Source: Roseiarcus sp963820795 (GTDB taxonomy: Bacteria; Pseudomonadota; Alphaproteobacteria; Rhizobiales; Beijerinckiaceae). Taken from it: DNA of 64,000 nt. The translations under genes were made by a program, and so were the position numbers. Location: NCBI GenBank assembly GCA_963820795.1, contig CAWGBJ010000015.1, positions 158,872 through 222,871 on the forward strand, given 5' to 3'. Below, piece after piece: positions 54,130 through 63,490 of the stretch (position 1 is the stretch's first letter; each line of letters opens with the position of its first letter). The notes beneath the pieces were generated by a model. That model saw nothing but the letters and a program-made list of their open reading frames with translations, searched no databases and was not told the origin of the DNA.

Positions 54130-54756
54130 CTACTTGGCGTTGCTCTCGGCACCGTTAAGGCCGAGCGCCATTCGTAAGAGGCGGGAAATATTACAAGCCT
54201 GCGTCTTTTGCATGATCGCGGCTCTGTGATGTTCGACCGTCCTCGCGCTTATCCGTAAGTGGTAAGCGATTTGCTTGGTCGGCGACCCCTCCAAGAGCAG
54301 GGCGAGGACCTCTCGCTCGCGCTGTGTCAGCAGCGTGAGCCGAGCCTTGAATTCCTCTGTTTCCTTTAGCACATCGCGAGCTTCGTCGGCGCGCGACAAT
54401 GCTTCCTCGATGGCGGTAAGCAGCGCCTCGGCATCGAAGGGCTTTTGTACAAAATGGAAAGCCCCCGCCTTCATCGCCAAGACAGCCGTGGGTACATCGC
54501 CATACGCTGTTATTATGATGACAGCCGAATCGCTTGTCGCAGCGACGATATGCTTGAGCAGCTCAAGACCGCTCATACCGGGGAGTTGATTGTCAAGTAG
54601 AACGCAGGCCGGCTCCTCAAGCTTATTCGATGCGAGATATTCTTCGGCGGAGGCATAGGATCGGGATTTGATCTGAGCGGTCGACAAAAGCAGGGTCAGC
54701 GCGTCCCGCACTTTTGCCTCATCGTCAACGATGTGCACGCATCGTTCACCTGGCAT
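54130..54756 (-). CDS. FixJ/TtrR-like response regulator (receiver plus LuxR HTH)
   Basis: 208 residues from ATG 54756. The receiver domain has the acidic pocket (VHIVDDEAKV), the phospho-acceptor aspartate in VLLDNQLPGMSGLELL, the threonine in ITAYGD, and the lysine in VQKPFD. The C-terminal LuxR-type HTH is LTQREREVLALLLEGSPTKQ then IAYHLRISARTVEHHRAAIM. It would activate or repress transcription when phosphorylated by the overlapping histidine kinase gene. Target genes are unknown; the peptide cluster downstream on the same strand is a candidate. Confidence 0.88.
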   Translation of the reverse strand: MPGERCVHIVDDEAKVRDALTLLLSTAQIKSRSYASAEEYLASNKLEEPACVLLDNQLPGMSGLELLKHIVAATSDSAVIIITAYGDVPTAVLAMKAGAFHFVQKPFDAEALLTAIEEALSRADEARDVLKETEEFKARLTLLTQREREVLALLLEGSPTKQIAYHLRISARTVEHHRAAIMQKTQACNISRLLRMALGLNGAESNAK

Positions 54757-56401
54757 TTTGACCAGTTCCGTCGATGGGCAGTGCGACGACAAATCGTGCG
54801 CCCTCTGGCTTATTCGGCTCCCACCAAAGGCGGCCTGCGTGCCTTTGCACGATACGCCGGCTTAGAGGCAACCCAAGCCCCATTCCTCGCTGCTTTGTTG
54901 TCTGGTACGCTTCAAAAATTCTCGCTGCCATCTCCGGAGCCACTCCCGGACCATTGTCCTCAACCTGCATGACCACGGCTTCGTCACGCGCGGCGACGCG
55001 GATGACCACATGTCCGCGTGCATCTGACCGCTCCGAAGCCGCGTCAATCGCGTTGGCGACGAGATTGTTCAGCACTTGCTCGATCTGGATTCTGTCCGCG
55101 ATCACCGGAAGGATGGGGCGGATGCTTTCGTTCTCAATTTGAATGCCGCGTGCGGTTGCTTCCTCTCGCCAAAGCGCCGCGATCTTCTCGGCGAGAGTCG
55201 ACAGATCGAGCGCCTGCAAGTCCAAGGCGCCATTTGAAACGAAGTCACGGATGCGTTCAAGAACTTCGCGAGCGCGCTGGGCCTCGCCCTCTGCTTTGAT
55301 CAGTGCGTCCATAACCGGCTCGCTGGCAGCGCTGGACTGCAATAACCGCCGCGCGGCATGCAGGTACGTCGCCACCGTTGACAACGGCTGGCTAATTTCA
55401 TGAGCGAGCTCCATGCCCATCGCGCCCACCCTCGCGAAATCCGCCATGCGAGCCAATTCCGTCTGTTGCTCACGCAGAACCAGGGCGGCGTTGCGGCGTT
55501 CCGTCGCGACGGAGCCAAGCAGTAAGCCGGTGATGGAAAGCACCAGCATGAGCAATTGGAGTATGGCGAAATCCTTGGTGTCGTACCCAACGAATACGGT
55601 TATTGCGGCTAGCGTCAGCTGGACAGCGATCAGCGCAAGCGCGGCGCCAGCGTACCCCTCCCGTATTGCTACCCAGATTATCGGAAAGAAAAGGAGATAA
55701 AACAAATAGTACAATTTGTCGCCGACCCCAATCAGCACTGCAAATCCAAAGCACGTTCCGAGCGCAAAAACGCAAAAGGTGGAGAGCGTATAGCCTGACA
55801 AGCGCCAGCGTGGCTTTGATAAGAATACAAACGCCGAAGTCACCACAGGTACGATCGTGACCATTCCGAGCGTATCGCCGATCCAAAAGTGGCGCGACGC
55901 GACAAAAACCTTATCGACCGACAGTGCACCTCCCAAGTACAGCGCGCCGCAATATACAACCGACGAGAACACCGCGCCAACCGGGATAAAAATCAGAAAC
56001 GCGACAACGTCAAGAAACCCATCTTGTCTTACGTTGAAATTTAATTTATCGCGAAGAACAGAAGCAAGGCCGACATATACGATGGTCAGCAGGAATTCTG
56101 CGGCCACGGTCACGTAGATACTATGTTGAACCCCAGCAATGAATGCATCGGACAGAACCGCGCCCAGGAAAACAAACGGGGCAAACCCGGCGCTTTCGAT
56201 TAGCAGCGCCAGACTCAAACCATTGTCAGGGCTCCACAAAGTGATCCCAAGTCGATCGAATTCGTGCCACTCCGTCAGCAGGTTAAGGGCGAGGTAGATC
56301 CCCAGAAATGCGATCCCGGTCCGCCAAAACTTAGCGCCAATCGATCCCGAAATCCCGAAGAATGGAAAGAGCTGCACGCCACGAAACCTTGCGAGAGCCA
56401 T
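54746..56401 (-). CDS. MASE1-domain sensor histidine kinase
   Basis: 551 residues from ATG 56401 (GAGGAG upstream). The N-terminal half is a MASE1 membrane sensor with about eight helices (for example LGITLWSPDNGLSLALLIES and FWIGDTLGMVTIVPVVTSAF). It is followed by a dimerisation helix with the phospho-histidine in ELAHEISQPLSTVATYLHAA and an ATPase domain with VLNNLVANAIDA (N box), QVEDNGPGVAPEMA (G1) and GMGLGLPLSRRIVQRHAG (G2). No PAS domain is seen. It overlaps the response regulator gene by eleven bases, so the two are one unit. The signal sensed is unknown. Confidence 0.88.
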   Translation of the reverse strand: MALARFRGVQLFPFFGISGSIGAKFWRTGIAFLGIYLALNLLTEWHEFDRLGITLWSPDNGLSLALLIESAGFAPFVFLGAVLSDAFIAGVQHSIYVTVAAEFLLTIVYVGLASVLRDKLNFNVRQDGFLDVVAFLIFIPVGAVFSSVVYCGALYLGGALSVDKVFVASRHFWIGDTLGMVTIVPVVTSAFVFLSKPRWRLSGYTLSTFCVFALGTCFGFAVLIGVGDKLYYLFYLLFFPIIWVAIREGYAGAALALIAVQLTLAAITVFVGYDTKDFAILQLLMLVLSITGLLLGSVATERRNAALVLREQQTELARMADFARVGAMGMELAHEISQPLSTVATYLHAARRLLQSSAASEPVMDALIKAEGEAQRAREVLERIRDFVSNGALDLQALDLSTLAEKIAALWREEATARGIQIENESIRPILPVIADRIQIEQVLNNLVANAIDAASERSDARGHVVIRVAARDEAVVMQVEDNGPGVAPEMAARIFEAYQTTKQRGMGLGLPLSRRIVQRHAGRLWWEPNKPEGARFVVALPIDGTGQNAR

Positions 56402-56678
56402 TCTGGTCTCTCTCCTCAAACCATACAATCGTAATACGAAACACTAGGTAGTCATACCCATCGCCCTGCAGAGAAACCATAGCGTAAGCATATATTTGTG
56501 GATCACCGACTGCGGGAAGAAGAGTGACCCCTCGGGGGCCACGGGCTTTGGTCCCAATTCCCGGAACCAAATCGGGCACGGTTTTTTAGGTGAGACGAAA
56601 AAACAGACCAGAAAGTCTGACCGGCGACCTTGAGGTCCGCCCCCATGTGTTGGCTGAGAGGGGCGAGGAGATGAAGCA

Positions 56679-57407
56679 CTATGATTTCGAATTACGAACT
56701 ACGGTGTACACGCCCGTCTTTCCCTTAATATTTTCGCCTGGAGCGCCCCCCCTGCGTGGTTTCCGTCCGCGTTTGCCCGGGGCGAGGGCGCGGCCGAGGC
56801 TTCTCTCGATCGCCGCGACGAACGCCGCCGAGCCCAACGGGCGGCCGATCAGCTCGCTGCGCCTGATGAGAGCGAAGGCGGCCGCGTCGGGTTCGCCCTC
56901 GAGCAAGTCGGCGAAACGCGGCGCGCGGTCGAGGAGCGGCTTGACCCTGACGAGCCCGTCGTCGCGCCCCGCGAGATGGGCGCGCACGCTCGAATGCGGC
57001 CAGTCCTCCGCCCGCGGCGCGAGCCCCGCCCGCACCGGGTTCAGCGCGACATAGCGGGCCGCATTCATCAGATGATCCTCGTCGAGCGCCACCGAGCCGA
57101 ACCGGCCCTGAAACAGATGGCCGGTCTGCCGCGCCCGGGCGTTGACGAAGCCGGCATAGAGGCGGTGGGTCCGCGATAGCGCCAGCGCCAGACCTTCGCC
57201 GTCTTCGGGCGTCAGGATCAGGTGAACGTGGTTCGGCAGCTGGCAATAGGCCCAGACCTCGACGCCGAAGCGCCGGCAGGATTGGCCCAGCCAGTCGCGA
57301 TAGAGCGCGTAGTCGCCGTCTTCGAAGAAAATCCGCTCGCGCCTGTTGCCGCGCTGCGTCACATGATGCGGCAGGCCGGGAACGACCACTCGGGCGATGC
57401 GGGTCAT
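56679..57407 (-). CDS. REP-associated tyrosine transposase (Y1, RAYT)
   Basis: 242 residues. The Y1-transposase fold has VPGLPHHVTQRGNRRERIFF (N-terminus), the HUH metal motif in CQLPNHVHLILTPEDG, and a candidate nucleophile tyrosine in AARYVALNPVRAGLAPRAED. A basic tail ends GENIKGKTGVYTVV. RAYTs process short palindromic repeats rather than moving as classical IS elements. A near copy of its last codons is found at the right edge of the window. It stands alone on the minus strand. Confidence 0.85.
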   Translation of the reverse strand: MTRIARVVVPGLPHHVTQRGNRRERIFFEDGDYALYRDWLGQSCRRFGVEVWAYCQLPNHVHLILTPEDGEGLALALSRTHRLYAGFVNARARQTGHLFQGRFGSVALDEDHLMNAARYVALNPVRAGLAPRAEDWPHSSVRAHLAGRDDGLVRVKPLLDRAPRFADLLEGEPDAAAFALIRRSELIGRPLGSAAFVAAIERSLGRALAPGKRGRKPRRGGAPGENIKGKTGVYTVVRNSKS

Positions 57408-57553
57408 TGGCGATGCGTAACACGGTTTGGTAATTGGGTAAAGACGGTCGTGTCACCACATTATCCGTGATCCGCGATGCGTTCATCCTTGCAAGCCCCT
57501 GAGCCTGGTGAATCGACCGGGTTGTCCAGCAAACGCGCCGATAGGCGTTGACC

Positions 57554-58435
57554 TTAGGCGTGCGCCAACTCCATGGCGCGGCGGGCGCTCGCCATGCGTG
57601 CCTTGAGATAGGCGAGAGCGCGGCGCGCCACGTCTTCGCCGTCCTCGAATACGCTGCGCCAGATCGCCGCGTTGCCTGCAACCGTGGGGCTGCAGGTCGA
57701 TGACGAGAAGGCCTCGAATGTAATGACGCCGTCGTATTCCGCAGTCGCAAGCGCGCGGAAAACTGGGGCAAAATCGATGCTGCCCGCGTCCAGGTAACCA
57801 CGGTGGTTTTCGTTGACGTGGAAATAGCGCAGACGAGAACTGCAGGCGCGGATCGCCGCTGCGGCGTCCGCCTCCTCGATATGCATGTGGAACGTGTCGA
57901 GGTGAATGCCGACATTGTCCTCGCCAACCGCGTCGACGAAACGGACCGCCTGGGCGGCGGTATTCAGCAGGTTCGATTCGAAGCGGTTCACGACCTCGAC
58001 CGCGAGCGTTACTCCCTTTCCGCGAGCTTCCTTGGCCACCTCTCGTATGCCGGAGACCGCGTTCTGGTAGCCGGCGTCGGTGGGAGGGACGAGGTATTTC
58101 TGCCACGCCGAGCCGATCACGCCGGCCACGACGCTCCCGCCGATGAACGCTGTCGCGTCCACGACCTTATGCAACCGAGCGATTCCTGCGGCCGAGACGG
58201 CTCGGTCAACGCTGGAGATATCGGTCTCAGCCGTGAGCCCAAGGCTGACCGACGGAGTCAATTTGTGCTGACGCAACAGGTCGCGCGTGCGATTGAGGTC
58301 GACCGAAGCCGGGTCGAAGATTGGCGCCTCGATTAGATCGTAGCCGATCGCCGCAGCCGTCCGGATCGCCTTTTCGGCGCCCGATTCGTCCCAATCGCTT
58401 ACGAGAACCAGCGCGTGCAGGCCAAATCGGTTCAT
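57554..58435 (-). CDS. TIM-barrel sugar epimerase/isomerase (tagatose 3-epimerase type)
   Basis: 293 residues from ATG 58435 (GGAGAG upstream). The AP-endonuclease-2-like TIM barrel has LAVEVVNRFESNLLNTAAQA (catalytic glutamate region), NVGIHLDTFHMHIEEADAAA (metal ligands) and HVNENHRGYLDAGSIDFAPV. These are the metal sites of D-tagatose/D-psicose 3-epimerases. It probably interconverts ketoses in a polyol or rare-sugar pathway. It is the last gene of the leftward ribitol-type cluster. Confidence 0.82.
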   Translation of the reverse strand: MNRFGLHALVLVSDWDESGAEKAIRTAAAIGYDLIEAPIFDPASVDLNRTRDLLRQHKLTPSVSLGLTAETDISSVDRAVSAAGIARLHKVVDATAFIGGSVVAGVIGSAWQKYLVPPTDAGYQNAVSGIREVAKEARGKGVTLAVEVVNRFESNLLNTAAQAVRFVDAVGEDNVGIHLDTFHMHIEEADAAAAIRACSSRLRYFHVNENHRGYLDAGSIDFAPVFRALATAEYDGVITFEAFSSSTCSPTVAGNAAIWRSVFEDGEDVARRALAYLKARMASARRAMELAHA

Positions 58436-58486
58436 TGATCTCTCCATTCAATTCGGGCTCACGCTCCGAGAGTCGGCGGGGGACAG

Positions 58487-59215
58487 TCAGAGATCGAGCG
58501 CGTGGGGCAGGATCACGAGGTCGCGGATGGTGATATTTCTTGGCCGGCTGAGCATGAACAGCACTGCGTCGGCGACTTCCTTGGGCTCCATGATGCTGCC
58601 CGCGGCCAGCGCCTCGTCCATCTTCGCCTTCGGCCAATCTTTGAGCAGCGCCGTTACGACCGGGCCGGGGGCAACCTCGCCGACCCGAATCCCATGCTTG
58701 ATCACCTGACGCCGGACTGTATGGACGAAGGCCTGGACCGCGAATTTCGACGCCGTGTAGATCGGCTCCCAGACGACGGGCACGAAGCCGGCGACAGAGC
58801 TCGTCACGATGATATCCCCGGTCTTGCGCTCGACCATGTGAGGCAAGACCGCGTGAACCGTGCGGAACACGGCGTTGATATTGAGGCTGAGCATTCGGTC
58901 CCATGCGTCGGGGTCGCCTTCGAGGACCTCGCCGCCTACATAGGCGCCGGCGTTGGCGTGGAAAATGTCGAGCCGTCCGGTCTTTTCCAGGATCGAGGGC
59001 GTCATGCGAGCGACGCTCAACGGGTCGAGAAGGTTGGTTACGAGCGGGATGGCGTCCTTGCCGAGCTCGGCGCACAGGGATTGCAGGCGATCCTCTGCCA
59101 GATCAACGAGCACTACGCGCGCGCCCGCCTCTAGCATGGCGCGCGCGCACGCGAGGCCGATACCCGACGCAGCGCCCGTGACCGCCGCCACTTTGCCGGA
59201 AAGACTCTCAGGCAT
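58487..59215 (-). CDS. Ribitol 2-dehydrogenase-like SDR
   Basis: 242 residues from ATG 59215. Short-chain dehydrogenase with the cofactor loop VAAVTGAASGIGLACARAML, the catalytic serine (IIVTSSVAG), and YxxxK in PIYTASKFAVQAFVHTVRRQ. The C-terminal VGEVAPGPVVTALLKDWPKA region is typical of rhizobial ribitol dehydrogenases. It would oxidise a polyol such as ribitol to a ketose with NAD. It lies between a permease gene and an epimerase gene of the same cluster. Confidence 0.82.
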   Translation of the reverse strand: MPESLSGKVAAVTGAASGIGLACARAMLEAGARVVLVDLAEDRLQSLCAELGKDAIPLVTNLLDPLSVARMTPSILEKTGRLDIFHANAGAYVGGEVLEGDPDAWDRMLSLNINAVFRTVHAVLPHMVERKTGDIIVTSSVAGFVPVVWEPIYTASKFAVQAFVHTVRRQVIKHGIRVGEVAPGPVVTALLKDWPKAKMDEALAAGSIMEPKEVADAVLFMLSRPRNITIRDLVILPHALDL

Positions 59216-59238
59216 GCCAACCCTCTTGCAGCGACCGC

Positions 59239-60489
59239 TCAGGCGCGGCCATGGGAGACGCGCGAGCGGCGGGCGAGAGAGTCGACGATGACTGCGACCG
59301 CGAGCACGCAGCCGGTGATCATGTACCGGAGCGACGACGACAGATCGAGCAGCGTCAGGCCGCTTGCGATGGACTGGATGACGATGATGCCAAGCAGCGC
59401 CGAATAGGCGCTGCCGCGGCCGCCGAACAGACTGGTGCCCCCGATGACGGCCGACGCGATGGCGTTGAGATTGACGTCGCCAGTGCCGGCCTGCTGGCTC
59501 GCGCTCGCAAGCCGAGCCGCGGCCAGGACGCCGCCCCCCGCCGCGAACGTCGCGCACAGGGCGAAAGCGCTCGTATAGATCAGGGGGACGTTGATGCCCG
59601 CTCGGCGCGCCGCTTCCCGGTTGCCGCCAACTGCAGTCATCGAGCGTCCCCACATGGTGCGCTTGAATGCATAGTTCATTGCGACGACAAGCCCGACGAA
59701 CAGCCCGAACATCCAGGGGACGCCTCGGGACACGTTCAGGTAGGAGGTCACCGCCTCGAAGAGCGCGATCATCACGACGGCCTGGGCCGCGAGCCCGCTG
59801 AGCGAGCGGGACGAAAGACCCGCGGTTTGGCGTCGCCGCGCGTCGCGATAGCCAAAAAGCAAAGTCAGCAGGCCCGGCAAGGCGGCGAGCACATGCGAGA
59901 CCAAGGGCGGCATCACCAGCGTCTGGCCGAAATTGACCAAGGGCGAGCCATAGGGCAGGTTGATCGATCCGGTCGGCCCGAGGATGTAGAGCTGCAGGCC
60001 CAGGAACGCGAGCAGACCCGACAGAGTCGAGACGAAGCTTGGCATGCCGAGGCGGTTGAAGAGAACCGCATAGGCGCAGCCGATCAGGAATCCGACCACG
60101 AGCGCGGCGAGAATCGCGACGGCGACCGGCAAGCCGAGCTGCACCCAGAGAACGCCCAGTATTGCCGATGAGAGCCCGCTCACCGAGCCGACGGAGAGAT
60201 CAATTTCGCCGACGAGCAGCACGCAGACGATACCGAGCGAGATGACGCCGACCGTCGAACAATCGAACAGCATGTTCACGAGATTGTTCGGCGACAGGAA
60301 GATCGGATTGAGCGTCTCAAAAATCGTCCAGATGACGACGAGACCGACCACGACGGGCAGCGAGCCAAGGTCGCCGGCCCGGACACGATCGGCGAACGCC
60401 TTCACCGACCCCAGAAGGCCGCTTTGATCCTTGAGCCGCTCGTCGCCGCGATCGAGCAGCGTGCGGCCGGGCTCCGTAGTCCGGCTCAT
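59239..60489 (-). CDS. Sugar/polyol ABC transporter permease
   Basis: 416 residues with about ten membrane helices of the RbsC/XylH family, with GIVCVLLVGEIDLSVGSVSG, GMPSFVSTLSGLLAFLGLQL and AVGGNREAARRAGINVPLIY (the coupling loop). Ends with a short arginine-rich tail. Longer than RbsC, like XylH. It pairs with the ATPase encoded just upstream (four-base overlap). Confidence 0.9.
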   Translation of the reverse strand: MSRTTEPGRTLLDRGDERLKDQSGLLGSVKAFADRVRAGDLGSLPVVVGLVVIWTIFETLNPIFLSPNNLVNMLFDCSTVGVISLGIVCVLLVGEIDLSVGSVSGLSSAILGVLWVQLGLPVAVAILAALVVGFLIGCAYAVLFNRLGMPSFVSTLSGLLAFLGLQLYILGPTGSINLPYGSPLVNFGQTLVMPPLVSHVLAALPGLLTLLFGYRDARRRQTAGLSSRSLSGLAAQAVVMIALFEAVTSYLNVSRGVPWMFGLFVGLVVAMNYAFKRTMWGRSMTAVGGNREAARRAGINVPLIYTSAFALCATFAAGGGVLAAARLASASQQAGTGDVNLNAIASAVIGGTSLFGGRGSAYSALLGIIVIQSIASGLTLLDLSSSLRYMITGCVLAVAVIVDSLARRSRVSHGRA

Positions 60490-61307
60490 GGCCGCTCTCC
60501 GAGAGCCTGGCTCCTCGCCTCGGCGGTTCGCTGCGTTCGGCGCGAAACCGCGTTGTCGTCCCCGCCGGTGATCGCGGTGACAAGCTCATGATTGGACGCA
60601 GACGGCAGGAAGACGCCGTTGTTCCGACCGAGGCGCAGCACAACGATCCGATCGGCCACCGCTCGCACGTCTTCCATGTTGTGGCTGATCATCACCACGC
60701 CCAGTCCGCGGTCGCGAACGCGCTCAATAAGATTCAGCACCTCGGCGGTCTGCGCGACGCCCAGCGCCGCGGTCGGCTCGTCGAGCAGAATGACGCGCGG
60801 CTCCATCAGCAGCGAACGCGCGATCGCCACAGTCTGACGCTGACCACCAGAAAGCGAGGCCACCGGCTCGCGCACGCTCGGAATGCGGGCTGAGAGTTCG
60901 CCGAGCAGGGTCCAGGCGCGAACCTCCATGGCGACTTCGTCAAGGCGAAACGGATCGAGTTCGCGGCCGAGAAAGATATTGGCGACAACGTCGAGGTTCT
61001 CGCAGAGCGCGAGATCCTGGAACACCGTCGCAATGCCGAGGCGCAGGGCGTCGACCGGGCTCGAAAGCGTAACCGGCCTCCCTTCGAACGAGATGGAGCC
61101 GGAGCTTGGCGGATGCGCGCCGGCGAGGATCTTGACCAACGTCGATTTCCCGGCGCCGTTGTCGCCGACAAGGGCGACAATCTCTCCGCTGTGAATGTCG
61201 AGGTCGACGTTTGTCAGAGCGGAAACGGCGCCGAAATTCTTCGAGACGCCTCGAAGGCTCAGCACAGCCGCGAGATCCGGCGCCGATATCGCAGCAGGTT
61301 CGGCCAT
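60486..61307 (-). CDS. Sugar/polyol ABC transporter ATP-binding protein
   Basis: 273 residues, a single ATPase domain: Walker A VGDNGAGKSTLVKILAG, Q-loop region in GIATVFQDLALCENLDVVAN, signature LSGGQRQTVAIARSL, Walker B VILLDEPTAALG. The related RbsA protein has two such domains, but one-domain forms (FrcA type) are common in Rhizobiales. Its stop overlaps the permease start by four bases (ATGA). Confidence 0.9.
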   Translation of the reverse strand: MAEPAAISAPDLAAVLSLRGVSKNFGAVSALTNVDLDIHSGEIVALVGDNGAGKSTLVKILAGAHPPSSGSISFEGRPVTLSSPVDALRLGIATVFQDLALCENLDVVANIFLGRELDPFRLDEVAMEVRAWTLLGELSARIPSVREPVASLSGGQRQTVAIARSLLMEPRVILLDEPTAALGVAQTAEVLNLIERVRDRGLGVVMISHNMEDVRAVADRIVVLRLGRNNGVFLPSASNHELVTAITGGDDNAVSRRTQRTAEARSQALGERP

Positions 61308-61435
61308 GCCCTAGTTTCCGGTTTCGAAGTTCAAGCGGGACGTCCGGCCGCCGGGAAGGTCGGCGGCCGGGCGCGCTCACCCCAATCGTAGCAGGATCGG
61401 ATCGGGTATGGCCCAGTCGTCCGCGCGAGCGCCGT

Positions 61436-62503
61436 TCACTCGATGCCGAGCTGCTTGCAGCCCTCCGCGTATCGGCCGGTGCAGAGCTGGGCAGGGGTCT
61501 GAATATTTTTGTCGATGATCTCCGCCTTCAGGTTCTCCCGGGTGACGACGGCCGGCACGAACAGCTTCGAGGGCGTATTGTAGAGCGTCGTCTCCGCCTT
61601 CGGCGTCTCGCCTTTCAAGAGCTCCACGGCCACGTCGGCGGCGGCGCCCGCGACGATCTCGCTCGGCTTCGAAATCGTGTTGTACTGGTCGCCCGCGATG
61701 ATGAGTTGAAGCGCCGCGATCGTGGCGTCATTGCCGGTCACTGGGGGGACCGGATTGACGCCGGCCGCCTTGAACGCCGCAATGGCGCCGCCGCCGGTCC
61801 CGTCATTTGCCGCCACGACCCCGATGATTTTGCCGCCAAAGCGCGCGATCTGCCCGGCCGCCCATTGCTGCGCGTTGCTCGGGAGCCAGTTCGGCGTGTC
61901 GAATTCGGCGAGCGTCTTGTACGGGCCCGTTTCGAGTCCCTCGTGGCTTCCCTTCTTGATCAATCCTGCAGCCGCGTCCGTCGGCGAGCCGTTGATCTCG
62001 AGGACGCCCACGCCGCCATCGGCGGACACGCCCTTCGACTTCAGATGCTCGACGAGCGAGGAGGCGATCGCCTTGCCGATGGCCTCATTGTTGAACGAGA
62101 CGTAGAAGTCAGCCTTGGCGTCGGGGATCGGACGATCGTAGGCAATCACCTTCACGCCCTGGCTTTGGGCGTTGTGCACGAGCGACGCTGCGGCCGACGA
62201 ATCGACCGGATCGAGCACCACGACCTTTGCGCCCTGGGCGATGACCGAGTTGAACTGCTGCTGCTGCTTCGCCGCGTCGGTGTCAGCGTTGAGATAGATC
62301 ACTTTGCAGCTCTCGCAGAGCTTCTTCATTTCGGCGACGAAGCCGGGGTGATCGTGCTCCTCGTAGCGCGTCGATCCCTGGTCGGGCATCAGGAACGCCA
62401 CCGTCGATCCCGAGATGTCGCCGGCGCGCGCGACCGTCCCGCTCGTCGCAAAAGCGATCGCGAGGACACCCGCGCCCATCAGTCTTATTGGATATCGGAA
62501 CAT
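61436..62503 (-). CDS. Periplasmic sugar/polyol-binding protein
   Basis: 355 residues with a signal peptide (MGAGVLAIAFATSGTVARA). The periplasmic-binding-protein fold has the D-xylose/ribose pattern: VAFLMPDQGSTRYEEHDHPG, KQQQQFNSVIAQGAKVVVLD, VIAYDRPIPDAKADFYVSFN and AANDGTGGGAIAAFKAAGVN. It would capture the substrate for the permease. The true substrate (ribitol, arabitol or a pentose) is inferred from the dehydrogenase next door. Confidence 0.9.
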   Translation of the reverse strand: MFRYPIRLMGAGVLAIAFATSGTVARAGDISGSTVAFLMPDQGSTRYEEHDHPGFVAEMKKLCESCKVIYLNADTDAAKQQQQFNSVIAQGAKVVVLDPVDSSAAASLVHNAQSQGVKVIAYDRPIPDAKADFYVSFNNEAIGKAIASSLVEHLKSKGVSADGGVGVLEINGSPTDAAAGLIKKGSHEGLETGPYKTLAEFDTPNWLPSNAQQWAAGQIARFGGKIIGVVAANDGTGGGAIAAFKAAGVNPVPPVTGNDATIAALQLIIAGDQYNTISKPSEIVAGAAADVAVELLKGETPKAETTLYNTPSKLFVPAVVTRENLKAEIIDKNIQTPAQLCTGRYAEGCKQLGIE

Positions 62504-62605
62504 TCGCGTCTCCTCCAGGGTGGTTGATGCTTGAAAACGCTTGCCTTGACCGGTTTCGGAGCGGCGCCGGCGCGCTTTCTTATTCCGCTCGAATGTCCTC
62601 GCTGG

Positions 62606-63490
62606 CTAAGCGGCGCGGGCGAGCGAAAAGTTTTCCACGACGAGCCGTCTGAACTGCGACGGCGGCATGCTTTTCTCCGCAAGAAACTGACGGTTGAAGT
62701 TCGACAGATTGTTGAAGCCGACCTCGAAGCAGATGTCGGAAATCTGCGCCCGCTCGTCACTCATCAGCATCTGGCACGCCAGGTTGATGCGAAGCCGCCG
62801 AATGTATTGGAGGAGCGACATGCCGGTATGCTTGCGGAACGAGCGCGAGAAAGCGCTCGGCGTCTGGCCGGCGATGTCGGCAAGATCGCTTTCGCTAAAC
62901 GGCTGCGTCAGGTTTTCCCGGATATAGGCAAGCGCCCGATTCATGCCGGTCGACAGATAGCCCGACGGGTCGGGAAGATAGCTTTCGCTGGCAAGCACCC
63001 GAGGCTGGGTTTCGCGGCTCACGGCGTCCATGATCGCCATGAAGAGTTCGATCCGCCGAACGCCATGGCTTTGGGTGATCTCGGCGAGGAGCGGAAAAAT
63101 CTCGCGGCGCGTGCTCTGGCTGAACAGCACGCCCCGCCGCGAAAGCTCGAGAAGGGGCGAAATTGCGCCAAGCTCGGGGAAGGCCCGGATGGCCTGTTCG
63201 ATGAATCCTTCGTCGAACTGGATGAATCGGCAACGCAGCGGCACCGTCTGGCCGTCCGGAACGTCGCTGACCCAGTTGTGCGGCAAGTTGGGACCGGTAA
63301 GGACAAGATTGCCGGGCTCGAACTCGCCGATGAAATCGCCGACGAAATACCGCCCCTTGGTCTCCACGATCTGGTGAAGCTCGAATTCCGGATGAAAATG
63401 CCAGCGGACAGTATGATAGGGATACCCGTGCGACTTCACAGCGAAGGATTCGCCAGGCCGAATCTGTATCAGTTCCAGATCGGGTCCCAT
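62606..63490 (-). CDS. AraC-family transcriptional regulator
   Basis: 294 residues. An N-terminal cupin sensor (WHFHPEFELHQIVETKGRYF) is followed by two C-terminal HTH motifs (SESDLADIAGQTPSAFSRSF and ISDICFEVGFNNLSNFNRQF) and the family end PPSQFRRLV. It is encoded upstream of the transport genes on the same strand, 102 bases before the binding-protein gene, and probably activates them when the sugar is present. Confidence 0.9.
   Translation of the reverse strand: MGPDLELIQIRPGESFAVKSHGYPYHTVRWHFHPEFELHQIVETKGRYFVGDFIGEFEPGNLVLTGPNLPHNWVSDVPDGQTVPLRCRFIQFDEGFIEQAIRAFPELGAISPLLELSRRGVLFSQSTRREIFPLLAEITQSHGVRRIELFMAIMDAVSRETQPRVLASESYLPDPSGYLSTGMNRALAYIRENLTQPFSESDLADIAGQTPSAFSRSFRKHTGMSLLQYIRRLRINLACQMLMSDERAQISDICFEVGFNNLSNFNRQFLAEKSMPPSQFRRLVVENFSLARAA

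Noticed and set aside
56725..57927. 400-residue minus-strand frame
   Set aside because: It overlaps the RAYT gene and the epimerase gene in another frame, both of which have clear motifs.
61211..62527. 438-residue plus-strand frame opposite the binding-protein gene
   Set aside because: A shadow frame; the binding-protein gene has a signal peptide and conserved blocks.
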